A stretch of DNA of 64,000 nt from Rhodoferax sp. (GTDB lineage Bacteria; Pseudomonadota; Gammaproteobacteria; Burkholderiales; Burkholderiaceae_C): assembly GCA_029866205.1 (NCBI GenBank), contig JARWZT010000017.1, positions 62,001 through 126,000 on the forward strand, in the 5' to 3' direction. Positions 18,118 through 28,768 of this stretch are shown piece after piece. Position 1 is the first letter of the stretch, and each line of letters opens with the position of its first letter. Below the pieces are notes generated by a model. The model had not been told where the DNA came from and ran no database searches. It saw nothing but the letters and a program-made list of their open reading frames with translations. Made by a program: the position numbers and the translations under genes.

Positions 18118-18477
18118 TTAAGTCGCTGCCGGCGCGGCGCTAGCGCCGCCACTGGCTGTCGGCGTGGTCGAAGCCGCTGGTGCGGCAGGCGCTGCGGCGG
18201 GGCTCGCGGCAGCAGAAGGCGATGCGGCGTCCGCTGAAGAGGATTCAGCGCCCCCCCCGGTGGCGGGTGGTACGCCCGTCGCAGGTGCGTTCTTGTCACC
18301 GCGGAAGTCGGTCACATACCAGCCAGAGCCCTTGAGTTGGAAGCCCGCCGCCGTGACCTGCTTTTTGAATTCAGCTTTGCCACAACTTGGACAGTCGGTG
18401 AGCGCGTCGTCGGACATCTTCTGGAGCACGTCCTTGGCAAATCCGCAGGAGTCGCATTTGTAGGCGTAAATCGGCAT
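18118..18477 (-). CDS. FmdB-family zinc-ribbon protein
   Basis: A 119-residue protein. Residues 1-45 form a zinc ribbon, MPIYAYKCDSCGF ... DCPSCGKAEFKKQV, with two CxxC pairs. GSGWYVTDFRG follows at about 52-62. From about residue 70 the sequence is low-complexity Ala/Pro/Ser and probably disordered; its DNA holds a run of eight C (18251-18258). FmdB-like proteins are small putative regulators; the name comes from a formamidase regulator, and the function here is unknown. It heads the FmdB-DUF502-aspS run. Confidence 0.9.
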   Translation of the reverse strand: MPIYAYKCDSCGFAKDVLQKMSDDALTDCPSCGKAEFKKQVTAAGFQLKGSGWYVTDFRGDKNAPATGVPPATGGGAESSSADAASPSAAASPAAAPAAPAASTTPTASGGASAAPAAT

Positions 18478-18534
18478 GGCGTGGGGGCCTCTAACGGTCG
18501 GGTGACAAAGCCTTTGATTATAGGTTGCCGTCCG

Positions 18535-20103
18535 TCAGAGGTGCAGTCGCCAGATCAGCTGCATTCCCAGTGCCCCCAAGGCAAAACCGCCCAGAATAAA
18601 AGCCAAGGCCTGAATCAGCCGGTAGGTGCGCCTTTGCTCGGACAGCATTTGCGCGAGCAAGTGGTGGGCCGTGGGATCTGCCTTGCCGCGCTGCAAATAG
18701 GATTGCAGCAGCAGCGGCAACTCAGGCAGTATCTTGGCGTAGCGCGGCGCCTGGGCCTGCAGCTCAGCCCAAAGCCGCTGGGGCCCGACCTGCTTGAGCA
18801 TCCACTGCTCCAAAAAGGGCTTGGCCGTGGCCCACAAGTCAAGATCGGGGTCCAGATCGCGTCCCAGCCCTTCGACATTGAGCAGGGTTTTTTGCAGCAA
18901 AACCAGCTGCGGTTGAATCTCAACATGAAAGCGCCGCGAAGTCTGAAACAGGCGCATCAGCACCAATCCCAGCGAAATTTCCTTGAGCGGGCGATCAAAG
19001 TAGGGCTCGCAAACGGCGCGCACCGCCGCCTCGAGTTCGTCCACCCGGGTGGCTGCGGGTACCCAGCCTGACTCAATGTGCAACTCGGCCACACGCTTGT
19101 AGTCGCGCCGGAAAAAAGCGACAAAGTTCTGCGCCAGGTATTCTTTGTCCACCTCGGTAAGCGTGCCAACAATGCCAAAGTCCAGCGAGATATAGCGGCC
19201 AAAGGTCTCTGGGGCCAGACTGACCTGGATGTTGCCGGGGTGCATGTCCGCATGGAAAAATCCGTCCCGAAACACCTGGGTAAAAAACAACTCCACGCCA
19301 TCGCGTGCCAGCTTTTGGATGTCCACCCCCGCCTCACGCAGACGGTCCACCTGGCTGATCGGCACACCGTGCATGCGCTCCATAACCAGAACATCGGTGG
19401 TGCAATGGTCCCAGAGCATTTCTGGAATCAACACCAGGTTCAGTCCCTCCATATTGCGGCGCAACTGCGCCGCGCTCGACGCCTCGCGCACCAGGTCAAG
19501 CTCGTCGTGCAGGTATTTGTCAAACTCGGCCACCACTTCGCGGGGTTTGAGGCGCCTGCCATCCGCCGACAGACTGCCCACGATATCGGCCATCAGGCGC
19601 ATCAAGCCCAGGTCTTTTTCGATGGCGCCGAGCATGCCGGGGCGCAGCACTTTGACTGCCACCTCGCGTTCGCGCCCTGCGCGGTCGCGCAGCACCGCAA
19701 AATGCACCTGCGCGATTGACGCGCTGGCCACCGGCGTTTGATCAAAAGACAGAAAAATTTCAGCCAACGGTTTGCCCAAGGCCTGTTCGATGGCGGCAAC
19801 GGCCACTTCTGAGGAAAAGGGCGGCACGCGGTCCTGCAATTTGGCGAGTTCCAGCGCGATGTCGGGGGCCAGCAGATCACGCCGCGTCGACAGCACCTGC
19901 CCGAGTTTGACGAAGATAGGTCCGAGGTCTTCCAGCGCCTGGCGCAGGCGCTGGCCGCGTGGCGCGTCCAAGCGGCGACCCAAGGCCAGCAAACGCCCCA
20001 AGCGCTGCAGCCCCGGCTGAGGCAAGCTTTGCAACAAGAGCACGTCCAGACCGTAGCGCAGCACCACCCGCAGGATGGCCCAACCGCGCAATAGCCGGCT
20101 CAT
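18535..20103 (-). CDS. ubiB: Ubiquinone biosynthesis kinase-like protein UbiB
   Basis: A 522-residue protein of the ABC1/UbiB atypical kinase family, needed for ubiquinone synthesis, probably by moving or presenting lipid intermediates. It has the KxGQ motif ([10 protein letters not shown]), the Ala-rich loop with [17 protein letters not shown] with the ATP-binding Lys, the HADMHPGNI catalytic loop and the DFGIVGTL metal-binding segment. Two C-terminal hydrophobic segments ([17 protein letters not shown]) anchor it to the inner membrane. It overlaps ubiJ by four bases (ATGA), and with ubiE further upstream it forms the usual ubi cluster. Confidence 0.95.
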   Translation of the reverse strand: MSRLLRGWAILRVVLRYGLDVLLLQSLPQPGLQRLGRLLALGRRLDAPRGQRLRQALEDLGPIFVKLGQVLSTRRDLLAPDIALELAKLQDRVPPFSSEVAVAAIEQALGKPLAEIFLSFDQTPVASASIAQVHFAVLRDRAGREREVAVKVLRPGMLGAIEKDLGLMRLMADIVGSLSADGRRLKPREVVAEFDKYLHDELDLVREASSAAQLRRNMEGLNLVLIPEMLWDHCTTDVLVMERMHGVPISQVDRLREAGVDIQKLARDGVELFFTQVFRDGFFHADMHPGNIQVSLAPETFGRYISLDFGIVGTLTEVDKEYLAQNFVAFFRRDYKRVAELHIESGWVPAATRVDELEAAVRAVCEPYFDRPLKEISLGLVLMRLFQTSRRFHVEIQPQLVLLQKTLLNVEGLGRDLDPDLDLWATAKPFLEQWMLKQVGPQRLWAELQAQAPRYAKILPELPLLLQSYLQRGKADPTAHHLLAQMLSEQRRTYRLIQALAFILGGFALGALGMQLIWRLHL

Positions 20104-20684
20104 GGCGCGCTTTCGGTCGGGGACGGCGATGCCGGGGCGGTTCTGGGATGCTCGGCGGCAGATTTTTTGCCCCGTGTCGCAAACTGTTGCAATGCCGCCA
20201 GCAGTTTTCGGCCGTTGGACACCAGCAGATGCGCGGGAACGTCTCCCAAGATACGGGCCAGGTCGGCCTCAAGGTCCCATCGCACGTGGTCGGTAATCCA
20301 GTTCACGTCGGCAGCCAGCTGCACGTCGCCTTCCACACGAACCGCAGGCTTGCCCCCCTGCGCCAAGCCTTGGACCAAAGCCAATGGGGAGGGGTCGGTC
20401 AAGGTCAAGACCAAATCGGAGGCCGCGCCAGCGGGTGCCAAATCAAGCAGCCCAGCGGGCGTAATCTCAACTTTGAAACTCAAGGCCTGCCACTGAACCA
20501 GGACCGTACGGTGTTTTTGCCGTGCGAGGCGCGATGTCGCCTGCGGCTCCTGCATCAGCACGTGATTCAAAAGCAACACCAAACGTCGCTGGGTCTCTTC
20601 CACAGCCCAATCGGGCGGCGTGAACGGAAGCTTGAAATCCTGCAAAAACGAATCAAGCATAGAAAAAGGGGACTGTGTTGCCAT
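20100..20684 (-). CDS. ubiJ: Ubiquinone biosynthesis accessory factor UbiJ
   Basis: A 194-residue protein with an SCP2-like lipid-binding domain (about residues 25-120) and a helical C-terminal part. It is thought to bind lipid intermediates and organise the cytoplasmic Ubi complex. [13 protein letters not shown]-type [15 protein letters not shown] and [17 protein letters not shown] are typical of UbiJ. The place between ubiE and ubiB and the ATGA overlap with ubiB support the call. The last 25 residues are Pro/Ala/Ser-rich. A perfect 8-bp hairpin (20713-20735) precedes the gene. Confidence 0.88.
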   Translation of the reverse strand: MATQSPFSMLDSFLQDFKLPFTPPDWAVEETQRRLVLLLNHVLMQEPQATSRLARQKHRTVLVQWQALSFKVEITPAGLLDLAPAGAASDLVLTLTDPSPLALVQGLAQGGKPAVRVEGDVQLAADVNWITDHVRWDLEADLARILGDVPAHLLVSNGRKLLAALQQFATRGKKSAAEHPRTAPASPSPTESAP

Positions 20685-20753
20685 AGTCCCCCATTATTCC
20701 TGATCCCACCATGGTTACCCGCAATAAGGGTAACCGCAGTGGTGCTGCGCGGC

Positions 20754-21698
20754 CTATTGCAAGGCTTGTACGCCTGCCACAAGCCAGCCGCCGCCGTTCT
20801 TGCTCTTGGTCATGTTCCAGACTTCGCGGAATGGGCTGGGCGAAGACGCCGCGTCTTCGCGAATCATGCCGGTGTATTCCACGCTGGCCATGTATTCGTC
20901 GGCCAGCTCTTCGATACCCAAGAGGCGCGCTTCCAGCGCCTGCACGTCGGTGTGGTTGGGCTGGGCGCCAGTGTGGGATTCGCGTTCGCTGAGTTGGGTT
21001 TTAATTTCCAGCAGCATGCCGTCGGTCATCATGGCGCGCAGGCTGCTGATGTCCGATTTGTCCCACGCCGCTTGCAGGGTGACGAAGTTGGCCTTGGCGG
21101 CTTTGATAAATCCTTCAGAGTCAAAACCGGCCGGCACACCCCAGGTTTGCGAACCCAAAAGTGCCGATCCGATCATGGAGCCCGAAGCGCCGCCGGTTGC
21201 GGGTGTGCTGTCGTATTGCGCCGTGTTTTGCTCCCATGGACGGGCCGATGCGTCGTTGCCCACGTTCTCAGGACGGTAAGGGTGTGATTCCACGCCACCC
21301 ATATTGCCTGCGCCCTGAAAGGCCAGAGGGCTGGATGCCGCTTGGCGCTTGCGCATGAAATAACCAACAGCCATCATCACGCCAAACGCGAGCAAGGCGA
21401 ACATCAGGATCTGGCCCATGCCCTCACCCATGCCCAAGGAATGCGCCAACCAGGCCAAGCCCAGGCCAGCGGCCAGGCCACCGAGCATGGCGCCCCAGGG
21501 GCGGCGCGGGGCGGCTGGAGCAGCAGCAGGGGCTGGACGTGCAGCCGTGTTACCCGCGCTCTGTGCTGGAGCCGCTTCGCGTTGGGTCACATTGCCCGAT
21601 TGTTTGCCCATGGATTTGCCACCGCCCATGCGAGCAGCCTCAGCGTTGACACCGGCAAAAAGCAAAAATGCCGTTAAAACCAGACTTAACCATTTCAT
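20754..21698 (-). CDS. Tim44-like domain protein, exported or membrane
   Basis: A 314-residue protein. Residues 1-22 are a signal peptide ending AEA; a Gly/Ala/Pro-rich linker follows; two hydrophobic segments lie at about 68-88 and 93-112 (ILMFALLAFGVMMAVGYFMR). The C-terminal domain (about 185-314), with FIKAAKANFVTLQAAWDKSD, ALEARLLGIEELADEYMASV and FREVWNMTKS, is the Tim44-like fold, related to the NTF2 family. In bacteria the role is unknown. AGGAAC just before the ATG at 21698 is a good ribosome-binding site. It lies between ubiE and ubiJ. Confidence 0.85.
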   Translation of the reverse strand: MKWLSLVLTAFLLFAGVNAEAARMGGGKSMGKQSGNVTQREAAPAQSAGNTAARPAPAAAPAAPRRPWGAMLGGLAAGLGLAWLAHSLGMGEGMGQILMFALLAFGVMMAVGYFMRKRQAASSPLAFQGAGNMGGVESHPYRPENVGNDASARPWEQNTAQYDSTPATGGASGSMIGSALLGSQTWGVPAGFDSEGFIKAAKANFVTLQAAWDKSDISSLRAMMTDGMLLEIKTQLSERESHTGAQPNHTDVQALEARLLGIEELADEYMASVEYTGMIREDAASSPSPFREVWNMTKSKNGGGWLVAGVQALQ

Positions 21699-21783
21699 AT
21701 ATCAGTTCCTCAAAATATGCGGTACACCCACGCAGCCTAGCAGACAGGGCCGGTTGGCACCGCCGCAGCAGCGAAAATCACTG

Positions 21784-22515
21784 CTAGGACTTGATTCCAA
21801 CATGCAAAGCAGCAATGCCGCCAGTCAGGTTGTGGAAGTCCACATGGCCGAAACCCCCTTTATGCAACAGGGCCTTTAGCTCTTTTTGCCCGGGATGCAT
21901 ACGGATTGATTCCGCCAAGTAACGATAGCTGGCATCGTCCCCCGCCACCCATTTGCCCAATTGGGGCAAGACCTTGAAGGAATACCAGTCGTACAGCTTT
22001 TCCAGGGGAGGCGCTACTTTGGAGAATTCCAGCACCAGCAATTTGCCGCCGGGTTTGAGCACGCGGCACATTTCCGCCAGCGCCACGTCCTTGTGGGTCA
22101 TATTGCGCAGGCCGAAGGCCACGCTGACCAGGTCAAAGTAGCCATCCGGGAAAGGCAGCTTCTCGGCATCGCACACCACCGTGGGCAGCAGCACGCCCAG
22201 GTCAATCAGGCGGTTGCGGCCGGTGCTGAGCATGGCCTCATTGATATCGGTGTGCACCACTTGCCCGGTTTTCCCGACTTTTTTGGAGAAAGCCAGCGCC
22301 AGGTCGCCGGTACCGCCGGCGATGTCCAGCGCCTTTTGGCCTTCTTGCAAATTCGCCACCATCAGGGTGTAGGCCTTCCAGACACGGTGCAGGCCGCCGG
22401 ACATCAGGTCGTTCATCAGGTCGTACTTGGGCGCGACCGAATCGAACACGCCGCGCACATGGCGGGCTTTTTCGGTCTCATCGACCGACTGGAAACCGAA
22501 GTGGGTTTTGGACAT
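21784..22515 (-). CDS. ubiE: Ubiquinone/menaquinone C-methyltransferase UbiE
   Basis: SAM-dependent methyltransferase that methylates C2 of the benzoquinol ring (and demethylmenaquinol where made). The 243-residue protein has [20 protein letters not shown], the SAM-binding [10 protein letters not shown] (about 64-73), [33 protein letters not shown] and the C-terminal [17 protein letters not shown], matching UbiE in length and order. It is followed on the strand by the Tim44-like gene, ubiJ and ubiB, and preceded by a DUF971 gene 31 bases away. Confidence 0.97.
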   Translation of the reverse strand: MSKTHFGFQSVDETEKARHVRGVFDSVAPKYDLMNDLMSGGLHRVWKAYTLMVANLQEGQKALDIAGGTGDLALAFSKKVGKTGQVVHTDINEAMLSTGRNRLIDLGVLLPTVVCDAEKLPFPDGYFDLVSVAFGLRNMTHKDVALAEMCRVLKPGGKLLVLEFSKVAPPLEKLYDWYSFKVLPQLGKWVAGDDASYRYLAESIRMHPGQKELKALLHKGGFGHVDFHNLTGGIAALHVGIKS

Positions 22516-22546
22516 TGTTTGCGACTGAAAAAAAGTGGCTTAACGC

Positions 22547-22960
22547 TTAGTGGCTGGCACAACCGTGGCCTGCGGGCGCCGGCATAGGGCCGTCGCGGTC
22601 GCGCCCGGCCGCTTGCAAGCGCTGTTCGTACTGTTGCCACAGACTGGCCTCTTGCGAGCCCAAGAAATACAGGTAATCCCAGGAAAAAATACCGCTGTCG
22701 TGGCCGTCCGAAAACGAAGGCTGCACCGCGTAATTGCCAATCGGCTCCAGGCCAGTGAGTTCGACCAGTCGCTTGCCAGTTTGCAGCACTTCCTGGCCCT
22801 CGCCGTGGCCCTGAACTTCAGCGGACGGGGAATACACCCGCATCAGCTCAAACGGAATACGAAAATTTGCCCCATCGGAAAAGCTGATTTCCAGCACGCG
22901 GGACTGGCTGTGGGCGGTGATCGCCTGCGGGGTGGGAGAGTCTTTTTTCAGTCCGGCCAT
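22547..22960 (-). CDS. DUF971 domain protein
   Basis: A 137-residue protein related to the N-terminal domain of gamma-butyrobetaine hydroxylases (DUF971): LEISFSDGANFRIPFELMRVYSPSAEVQGHG-like blocks, IGNYAVQPSFSDGHDSGIFSWDYL and GHGEGQ. The same small protein is common beside ubiE in beta- and gammaproteobacteria; in fused proteins this domain can bind metal. The stand-alone function is unknown. The ATG at 22960 is chosen; a GTG at 23002 is in frame but adds 14 unlikely residues. The end is Gly/His/Cys-rich (GHGCASH). Confidence 0.85.
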   Translation of the reverse strand: MAGLKKDSPTPQAITAHSQSRVLEISFSDGANFRIPFELMRVYSPSAEVQGHGEGQEVLQTGKRLVELTGLEPIGNYAVQPSFSDGHDSGIFSWDYLYFLGSQEASLWQQYEQRLQAAGRDRDGPMPAPAGHGCASH

Positions 22961-23025
22961 AGTTTTTTGGGGGTTAGTGGGGTTGTGAATCGGATTGTGC
23001 ACCGCTGGCTTGGCCGGCGCCAGCC

Positions 23026-26000
23026 TTAAACCAGCACCCGCTCAATGCCGCCGGCGTTGGCAATTTGCACGTACTCCGGTAGCCATTCCTTGCCCAAAAT
23101 CTGGTTGGCCATTTCGACCACGATGTAGTCGGCCTCCAGCAAGCCATTGTTCAGGTCGTTGCCATAGCGGCTCAGGCCTTGCAGGCAGCTCGGGCAGCTG
23201 GTCAGAATTTTGGTCACCACAGGCGCGCCGGGGGCAGCGCCGGTCAGCACCGCCAGATCAGCCTCGCCCTGGCGCAGTTCCTCTTCCTTGCGAAAGCGGA
23301 TTTGGGTGGAAATATCCGGCCGGGTCACGCCCAGCGTGCCCGATTCTCCGCAGCAGCGTTCGTTTTTGAGCACTGCGTCACCCACCAGTGCCTTGACAGT
23401 CTTCATGGGCTCTTGCAACTTCATGGGGCTGTGGCAAGGGTCGTGGTACAAATAACCTGCGCCCACGCCGCCCTGGGGCACCAGCGTAATGCCCTTCTCA
23501 AGCAAGTACTCGTGGATATCAATGATGCGACATCCGGGGAATATCTTGTCGAACTCGTAGCCTTGCAACTGGTCATAGCAGGTGCCGCAGCTCACCACTA
23601 CGGTCTTGATGTCCAAATAGTTCAGCGTATTGGCCACGCGGTGGAACAGCACCCGGTTGTCGGTGATGATTTTTTCCGCCTTGTCGGCCTGGCCGCTGCC
23701 GCGTTGCGGGTAGCCGCAGCACAAATAGCCCGGCGGCAAAACGGTTTGGACACCTGCGTGCCACAGCATGGCCTGCGTGGCCAGGCCCACCTGGCTGAAC
23801 AGCCGCTCCGAGCCGCAGCCCGGAAAGTAGAACACCGCCTCGGTCTCGGAAGTGGTGGTTTGCGGGTTGCGGATGATGGGGACGTAGTCGGCGTCTTCAA
23901 TGTCCAAGAGGGCACGGGCGGTCTTTTTGGGCAGGCCGCCGGGCATCTTCTTGTTAATGAAGTGGATGATTTGCTCTTTGAGCGGCGGCGCGCCCACCGA
24001 AGCCGGGGGCTTGGCGGTCTGCGCCTTGGCAAACACCCGCAACACGTCATTGGCCAGGCGCTGCGCCTTGAAGCCCACGCCTACCATGGCGGCGCGGGCA
24101 ACCTTGATGGTTTCAGGGTTGGTGGCGTTCAAGAAGAACATGGCCGCGGCGTTACCGGGGCGAAAGCTCTTTTGTCCCATTTTGCGCAGCAGGTTGCGCA
24201 TGTTCATGGTCACGTCGCCAAAGTCGATCTTCACCGGGCAGGGGCTTTCGCACTTGTGGCACACGGTGCAGTGGTCGGCTACGTCTTCGAACTCTTCCCA
24301 GTGGCGGATGCTGATGCCGCGGCGCGTCTGCTCTTCGTACAAAAAGGCCTCGACCAGGAGTGAGGTGGCCAAAATCTTGTTGCGCGGGCTGTAGAGCAAA
24401 TTGGCGCGCGGCACGTGGGTGGCGCACACCGGTTTGCACTTGCCGCAGCGCAGGCAGTCCTTGATGGAATCTGCAATGGCGCCAATGTCGCTCTGTTGCA
24501 TGATGATGGACTCGTGGCCCATCAGACCAAACGACGGCGTGTAGGCGTTGGTTAAATCAGCATGAATGTGGCCCCCACGCTCGGCGCCGACGTGTCCCCG
24601 CTGCCCCCCAAGGGGGCGTGTTTCACCTTGGGCGATGAAACCATGCGCGGGCTGGCGCAGCAGCTTGCCCTTATTGAAGCGTCCTTCCGGGTCAACACGC
24701 GCCTTGTAATCGGTAAACGGCTTCAGCTCGGCGTCGCTCAAAAACTCCAGCTTGGTGATGCCGATGCCGTGTTCTCCCGAAATCACGCCATCCAGCGAAC
24801 GGGCCAGCGCCATGATGCGTTTGACCGCGCCGTGGGCGGCTTGCAGCATGTCGTAGTCGTCGCTGTTGACCGGAATATTGGTGTGCACATTGCCATCCCC
24901 GGCGTGCATGTGCAGCGCCACCCAGACGCGGCCCTTGAGCACGCGTTTGTGGAGGGCCGTACATTCCGCCAAGATGGCGGCAAAGGCTCCGCCGGTAAAA
25001 ATGCCTTGCAGGGGTTCACGCAACTGGGTCTTCCAGCTTGCGCGCAGGCTGTGGTCTTGCAGCTGGGCAAACAAGGTGTCCACGTTGTCCAGCCACCCTT
25101 GCCATTGGGCGCGCACGTCGGCCACCAGCGCCACCGCCTGGGCTACGCGCTCTTGCAGCAGTTCGGCAGACGGAATGTCCGTCGAGTCATCGGCCTTGCC
25201 CATGGGCAGATTGCCCTGGGTCAAAAACTCCTGCAGTGCGTCGCACAGGGCCAGCTTGTTTTGCAGGCTCAGCTCAATATTGATGTGCTCAATGCCATCG
25301 GTGTACTGCGCCATGCGCGGCAGCGGGATCACCACGTCTTCGTTGATCTTGAAGGCGTTGGTGTGCTTGCTGATGGCAGCGGTCTTTTTGCGGTCCAGCC
25401 AGAACTTTTTGCGCGCCTCGGGACTGATGGCGATAAAGCCTTCGCCGCTGCGCGAATTGGCGATGCGCACCACCTCAGACGTAGCGCGCGCCACGGCGTC
25501 AGCGTCGTCGCCGGCAATGTCGCCAAACAGCGCCATTTTGGGCAATCCGCCGCGCTTGGATTTGGTGGCGTAGCCCACCGCTTTCAGGTAGCGGTCGTCC
25601 AAATGCTCCAGGCCGGCCAGCACGACGCCGGAGCGCTTTTGCTCGGCGAACATGAAGTCCTTGATCTCCACAATGCTGGGCACCGCATCGCGCGCATGAC
25701 CAAAAAACTCCAGCACCACGGTGCGGGTGTGCGCTGGCATCCGGTGCAGCACCCAGCGCGCGCTGGTAATCAGGCCATCGCAGCCTTCTTTTTGAATGCC
25801 AGGCAGGCCGCTCAAGAACTTGTCGGTCACATCCTTGCCCAGGCCTTCTTTGCGGAAGGTCTTGCCGGGAATGTCCAGGCGTTCGGTGCGCAGCTTGGTT
25901 TTGCCGTCGGCCTTGAAATACTGCAGCTCAAAGCTGGCAACTTCGGCGTCGTGGATCTTGCCCATGTTGTGGTTGACGCGGGTCACTTCAAGCCACTCGG

Positions 26001-26988
26001 CCTGGGGGGTCACCATGCGCCAGCTCGCCAGATTGTCCAGCGCCGTCCCCCAAAGCACGGCTTTTTTGCCCCCAGCGTTCATGGCGATATTGCCGCCTAC
26101 GCAGCTGGCCTCTGCCGATGTGGGGTCCACCGCAAACACGTAACCGCCGCGTTCAGCCGCATCGGCCACCCGCTGCGTAACCACACCGGCCTCAGACCAG
26201 ACGGTGGCCACGTCAGCGTCCACCCCCGGTAAGCGCCGCATCTCGACTTCGGTCATGGATTCGAGCTTTTCGGTGTTGATCACCGCGCTCTTCCAGGTCA
26301 GGGGAATGGCGCCGCCGGTGTAGCCGGTGCCGCCGCCGCGCGGAATGATGGTCAGGCCCAGGTCAATACAGCCCTTGACCAGGCCAGCCATTTCTTCCTC
26401 AGAGTCGGGCGTCAGCACCACAAACGGGTATTCGACACGCCAGTCGGTGGCGTCGGTCACGTGGCTCACGCGCGAGAGGCCATCAAATTTGACGTTGTCC
26501 TTGGCCGTGAGCTTGTTCAGCAGTTTTTGCGATTTTTTGCGCAGGGCGGCCACTTCTTCAAACGCGGCGCCAAAAGCCTGTACCGCATTGCGCGCGGCCA
26601 CCAGCAGCTCGGCCACTATGGCATCACGCTCAACGTCGGCATCGGGCATGCGGCGTTTTTCGACCTCAGCCAGGCGGTGGTTCAACGCGTCGACCAGTTG
26701 GCCGCGGCGCTTGGGGTTGTCCAACAAGTCGTCTTGCAGGTAGGGGTTGCGCTGCACCACCCAGATGTCGCCCAGCACCTCGTACAACATACGTGCAGAG
26801 CGGCCGGTGCGACGCTCTTCGCGCAGGGCATTCAAGGTTTCCCAGGCCTCTTGGCCCAGCAGACGGATCACGATCTCGCGGTCGGAGAACGAGGTGTAGT
26901 TGTACGGAATTTCGCGAATGCGCTCGTTGGCCGGGGGGGCAGATTCAGACGCAGGCAAGAGCTGGGCGAGGGAAGTGGGAGCGTTCAT
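23026..26988 (-). CDS. Large FAD-linked oxidase with 4Fe-4S and CCG domains (DUF3683 type)
   Basis: A 1320-residue multidomain dehydrogenase. In order: an N-terminal DUF3683-like region (about 1-190), an FAD-binding PCMH domain ([32 protein letters not shown]), a C-terminal FAD-oxidase domain ([22 protein letters not shown]), a pair of CxxCxxC-type iron-sulfur motifs ([22 protein letters not shown]), and two CCG domains ([39 protein letters not shown]). It resembles YdiJ and glycolate/D-lactate oxidases, so it probably oxidises a D-2-hydroxy acid and passes electrons to quinone; the substrate is not known. An insert of about 30 residues before [14 protein letters not shown] is encoded by a palindrome-bearing sequence (24562-24655). 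Confidence 0.88.
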   Translation of the reverse strand: MNAPTSLAQLLPASESAPPANERIREIPYNYTSFSDREIVIRLLGQEAWETLNALREERRTGRSARMLYEVLGDIWVVQRNPYLQDDLLDNPKRRGQLVDALNHRLAEVEKRRMPDADVERDAIVAELLVAARNAVQAFGAAFEEVAALRKKSQKLLNKLTAKDNVKFDGLSRVSHVTDATDWRVEYPFVVLTPDSEEEMAGLVKGCIDLGLTIIPRGGGTGYTGGAIPLTWKSAVINTEKLESMTEVEMRRLPGVDADVATVWSEAGVVTQRVADAAERGGYVFAVDPTSAEASCVGGNIAMNAGGKKAVLWGTALDNLASWRMVTPQAEWLEVTRVNHNMGKIHDAEVASFELQYFKADGKTKLRTERLDIPGKTFRKEGLGKDVTDKFLSGLPGIQKEGCDGLITSARWVLHRMPAHTRTVVLEFFGHARDAVPSIVEIKDFMFAEQKRSGVVLAGLEHLDDRYLKAVGYATKSKRGGLPKMALFGDIAGDDADAVARATSEVVRIANSRSGEGFIAISPEARKKFWLDRKKTAAISKHTNAFKINEDVVIPLPRMAQYTDGIEHINIELSLQNKLALCDALQEFLTQGNLPMGKADDSTDIPSAELLQERVAQAVALVADVRAQWQGWLDNVDTLFAQLQDHSLRASWKTQLREPLQGIFTGGAFAAILAECTALHKRVLKGRVWVALHMHAGDGNVHTNIPVNSDDYDMLQAAHGAVKRIMALARSLDGVISGEHGIGITKLEFLSDAELKPFTDYKARVDPEGRFNKGKLLRQPAHGFIAQGETRPLGGQRGHVGAERGGHIHADLTNAYTPSFGLMGHESIIMQQSDIGAIADSIKDCLRCGKCKPVCATHVPRANLLYSPRNKILATSLLVEAFLYEEQTRRGISIRHWEEFEDVADHCTVCHKCESPCPVKIDFGDVTMNMRNLLRKMGQKSFRPGNAAAMFFLNATNPETIKVARAAMVGVGFKAQRLANDVLRVFAKAQTAKPPASVGAPPLKEQIIHFINKKMPGGLPKKTARALLDIEDADYVPIIRNPQTTTSETEAVFYFPGCGSERLFSQVGLATQAMLWHAGVQTVLPPGYLCCGYPQRGSGQADKAEKIITDNRVLFHRVANTLNYLDIKTVVVSCGTCYDQLQGYEFDKIFPGCRIIDIHEYLLEKGITLVPQGGVGAGYLYHDPCHSPMKLQEPMKTVKALVGDAVLKNERCCGESGTLGVTRPDISTQIRFRKEEELRQGEADLAVLTGAAPGAPVVTKILTSCPSCLQGLSRYGNDLNNGLLEADYIVVEMANQILGKEWLPEYVQIANAGGIERVLV
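24562..24655 (-). repeat. Palindromic element inserted in frame in a coding region
   Basis: This stretch contains GCCCCC/GGGGGC (24603-24617) and nearby CGGCGCCG, and translates to a Gly/Arg/His-rich segment ([19 protein letters not shown]) unlike the flanking conserved enzyme sequence. It looks like one of the REP-like elements seen in Comamonadaceae intergenic DNA, here captured in frame. Edges are approximate. Confidence 0.5.
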
Positions 26989-27130
26989 CAGGCGGTTTGG
27001 GAGCGGCGCGTCCGTTGGGTGGGTGCCACAGGGGCGACTTCGAATGGTACCGCAGTGCAGCATTCACGGGCTCCGGGTGGGGCGAAGCAGCTTGGAACGC
27101 CCGCCCTGACTTGCGGTTAAATTCAGCCGC

Positions 27131-27928
27131 ATGCGCTCTATCGCCCCCCCCATCACCCCTGCCCCTTGGCCCTACCCGCGCTGGATCGCCCATCGGGGTG
27201 CGGGCACGCTGACCCCTGAGAACACCTTGGCCGCCTTTCGCCTGGGCGCCTCCCACGGCTACCGCATGTTTGAGTGCGATGTCAAACTCAGCAGCGACGG
27301 CGTCCCCTTTTTGCTGCACGACGATACGCTGGAGCGCACCACTGACCGGTCTAGGCTGCCGGATGGTGCCCACCCGGTGGCGGGCCAGCACCTCTGGCAC
27401 GCGCTGTCGCAGTTGGACGCCGGAGGCTGGCACAGCCCTGTCTATGCCGGCGAGCCGCTCCCAACACTGGAAGCAGTGGCCCGTTTTTGCATCGCCAACG
27501 GCTATTTCCTCAATATAGAGATCAAACCGACCGTGGGCACCGAGCGCCACACCGGCGAGGTGGTAGCGCAGCACGCGGCGCGGCTGTGGCGCGGTGTGGC
27601 GGTACCACCCCTGCTGACGTCGTTTGACATTGCCGCACTCGAAGGTGCCTTGGCAACCCAGCCCGAAATGCCGCGCGGCCTGCTGATTCATGCACTGGAA
27701 GGCGGCACCTGGGCCCCGTGGCTGGGCCACGCCACGCGCCTGGGCTGCCAAGCCGTCGTCTGCAACCACGAACTTTGGAGCGCAGAGTCCGTTGCCCTGG
27801 CCAAAGCGGCCGGTTTTCGTTTGCTGAGCTATACCGTGAATGAAGATATCGAGGCCCAGCGCCTGCTGGACTTGGGTACCGATGGGCTGATTACGGACCG
27901 GGTGGACCACTTTCAGCCGCAAAGCTAA
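27131..27928 (+). CDS. ugpQ: Glycerophosphodiester phosphodiesterase
   Basis: Hydrolyses glycerophosphodiesters to glycerol 3-phosphate and an alcohol such as choline. The 265-residue protein has the GDPD landmarks: IAHRGAGTLTPENTLAAF with the catalytic His, FECDVKLSSDGVPFLLHDDTLERTT with the metal-binding Glu/Asp and second His, and NIEIKP. There is no signal peptide, so it acts in the cytoplasm. It is divergent from the large FAD oxidase across about 140 bases, and its 3' end overlaps the convergent GNAT gene by 38 bases. Confidence 0.93.
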   Translation: MRSIAPPITPAPWPYPRWIAHRGAGTLTPENTLAAFRLGASHGYRMFECDVKLSSDGVPFLLHDDTLERTTDRSRLPDGAHPVAGQHLWHALSQLDAGGWHSPVYAGEPLPTLEAVARFCIANGYFLNIEIKPTVGTERHTGEVVAQHAARLWRGVAVPPLLTSFDIAALEGALATQPEMPRGLLIHALEGGTWAPWLGHATRLGCQAVVCNHELWSAESVALAKAAGFRLLSYTVNEDIEAQRLLDLGTDGLITDRVDHFQPQS

Positions 27929-28439
27929 AGCGGCACACGGTGGTGCGCCCCGACCCGTGCGGGCGGCGCCAAGACTCGGCAAAAGTGTCAATTTCCACAA
28001 AGCCCGCGCGGCGCATCATGCCGGCCGAGGCCCGGTTTTCTTCGTGCCGGTCGATAAACACCGCTTGCGCCCCCATCTGCCGCAGTGCCGACAGCGTCTC
28101 GCGCAGTAGCCGCGTGCCCAAGCCTTTGCCCGCCTGATCGCGCCGCACCACCGCTTCACAGACATAGCCTTGAGGCATGCCGCGCAGTGGTGGCTGCAGA
28201 TAGCGGTCAAAGTCCGTGTTCAGGCAAAAAGTCACCGCGCCCACTATTTGTCCGTCCTGCAGCGCCAGCACGCCGTGGGCGCGGCCCTCGGCGACATCCG
28301 TAAGGTGCTGGCGGATACCGTCTTCGGGCAGATAGTTCCAGATATTGGTGCCGTGGTCAAAAATCAGCGCTTGCAGGGCAGGTAAATACTCGGCACGCAG
28401 CGGCACCAGAGCTTGCACCGTCTTATCTGGGCCGCTCAT
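27891..28439 (-). CDS. GNAT-family N-acetyltransferase
   Basis: A 182-residue acetyltransferase. The acetyl-CoA-binding motif A is visible as VVRRDQAGKGLGTRLLRETL (about residues 103-122, with the Q/RxxGxG/A signature), followed by AVFIDRHEENRASAGMMRRAGF. The substrate cannot be predicted. The ATG at 28439 overlaps the stop of the upstream small membrane protein gene as ATGA, which fixes the start and indicates cotranscription. The 3' end overlaps ugpQ on the other strand. Confidence 0.85.
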   Translation of the reverse strand: MSGPDKTVQALVPLRAEYLPALQALIFDHGTNIWNYLPEDGIRQHLTDVAEGRAHGVLALQDGQIVGAVTFCLNTDFDRYLQPPLRGMPQGYVCEAVVRRDQAGKGLGTRLLRETLSALRQMGAQAVFIDRHEENRASAGMMRRAGFVEIDTFAESWRRPHGSGRTTVCRFSFAAESGPPGP

Positions 28440-28714
28440 CGGCGGGCGGGCTGCATCAGCCAAAGCTGGCTGCCTGCGCTAACCAGCATCAGCGCCAGGT
28501 AGCTGGCCATCTTGCCGTCATTGCCAAAAAACCAGAGCCCCGCCACCAAGGCGCCAAGGCCGCACAGGGAATTTGCCAGCACACAGATGGCCAGAGAGCG
28601 TCGACCGGTGGGGCCGCGCAGCACCTTGGGGGCCACCAGCGCCAGGAAAAACCCCACAAAAACAGCGGGCGCCACAAAGTTGAGCAGGTGGTTAATCAGG
28701 TCGAGCGGGCCCAT
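28436..28714 (-). CDS. Small membrane protein of unknown function
   Basis: A 92-residue protein with three probable transmembrane segments (about residues 8-30, 42-63 and 69-86): LLNFVAPAVFVGFFLALVAP, AICVLANSLCGLGALVAGLW and SYLALMLVSAGSQLWL. There is no recognised domain. It is divergent from hemA and overlaps the GNAT gene by four bases, so both are likely made together. It could be a partner or simply a linked gene. Confidence 0.7.
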   Translation of the reverse strand: MGPLDLINHLLNFVAPAVFVGFFLALVAPKVLRGPTGRRSLAICVLANSLCGLGALVAGLWFFGNDGKMASYLALMLVSAGSQLWLMQPARR

Positions 28715-28751
28715 GAATGCTTTCCGAATGCTTTCGAAGTAACAACGATTT

Positions 28752-28757
28752 TATAAT
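28752..28757 (+). promoter_or_regulatory. Candidate -10 element of hemA
   Basis: TATAAT lies 11 bases before the hemA ATG. No convincing -35 is visible. If used, the mRNA leader would be only a few bases long. Confidence 0.35.
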
Positions 28758-28768
28758 CCCGCCGATAT

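Noticed and set aside
24562-26232. Long plus-strand open frame opposite the large FAD oxidase
   Set aside because: Antisense to conserved enzyme domains, low-complexity composition, no start signal.
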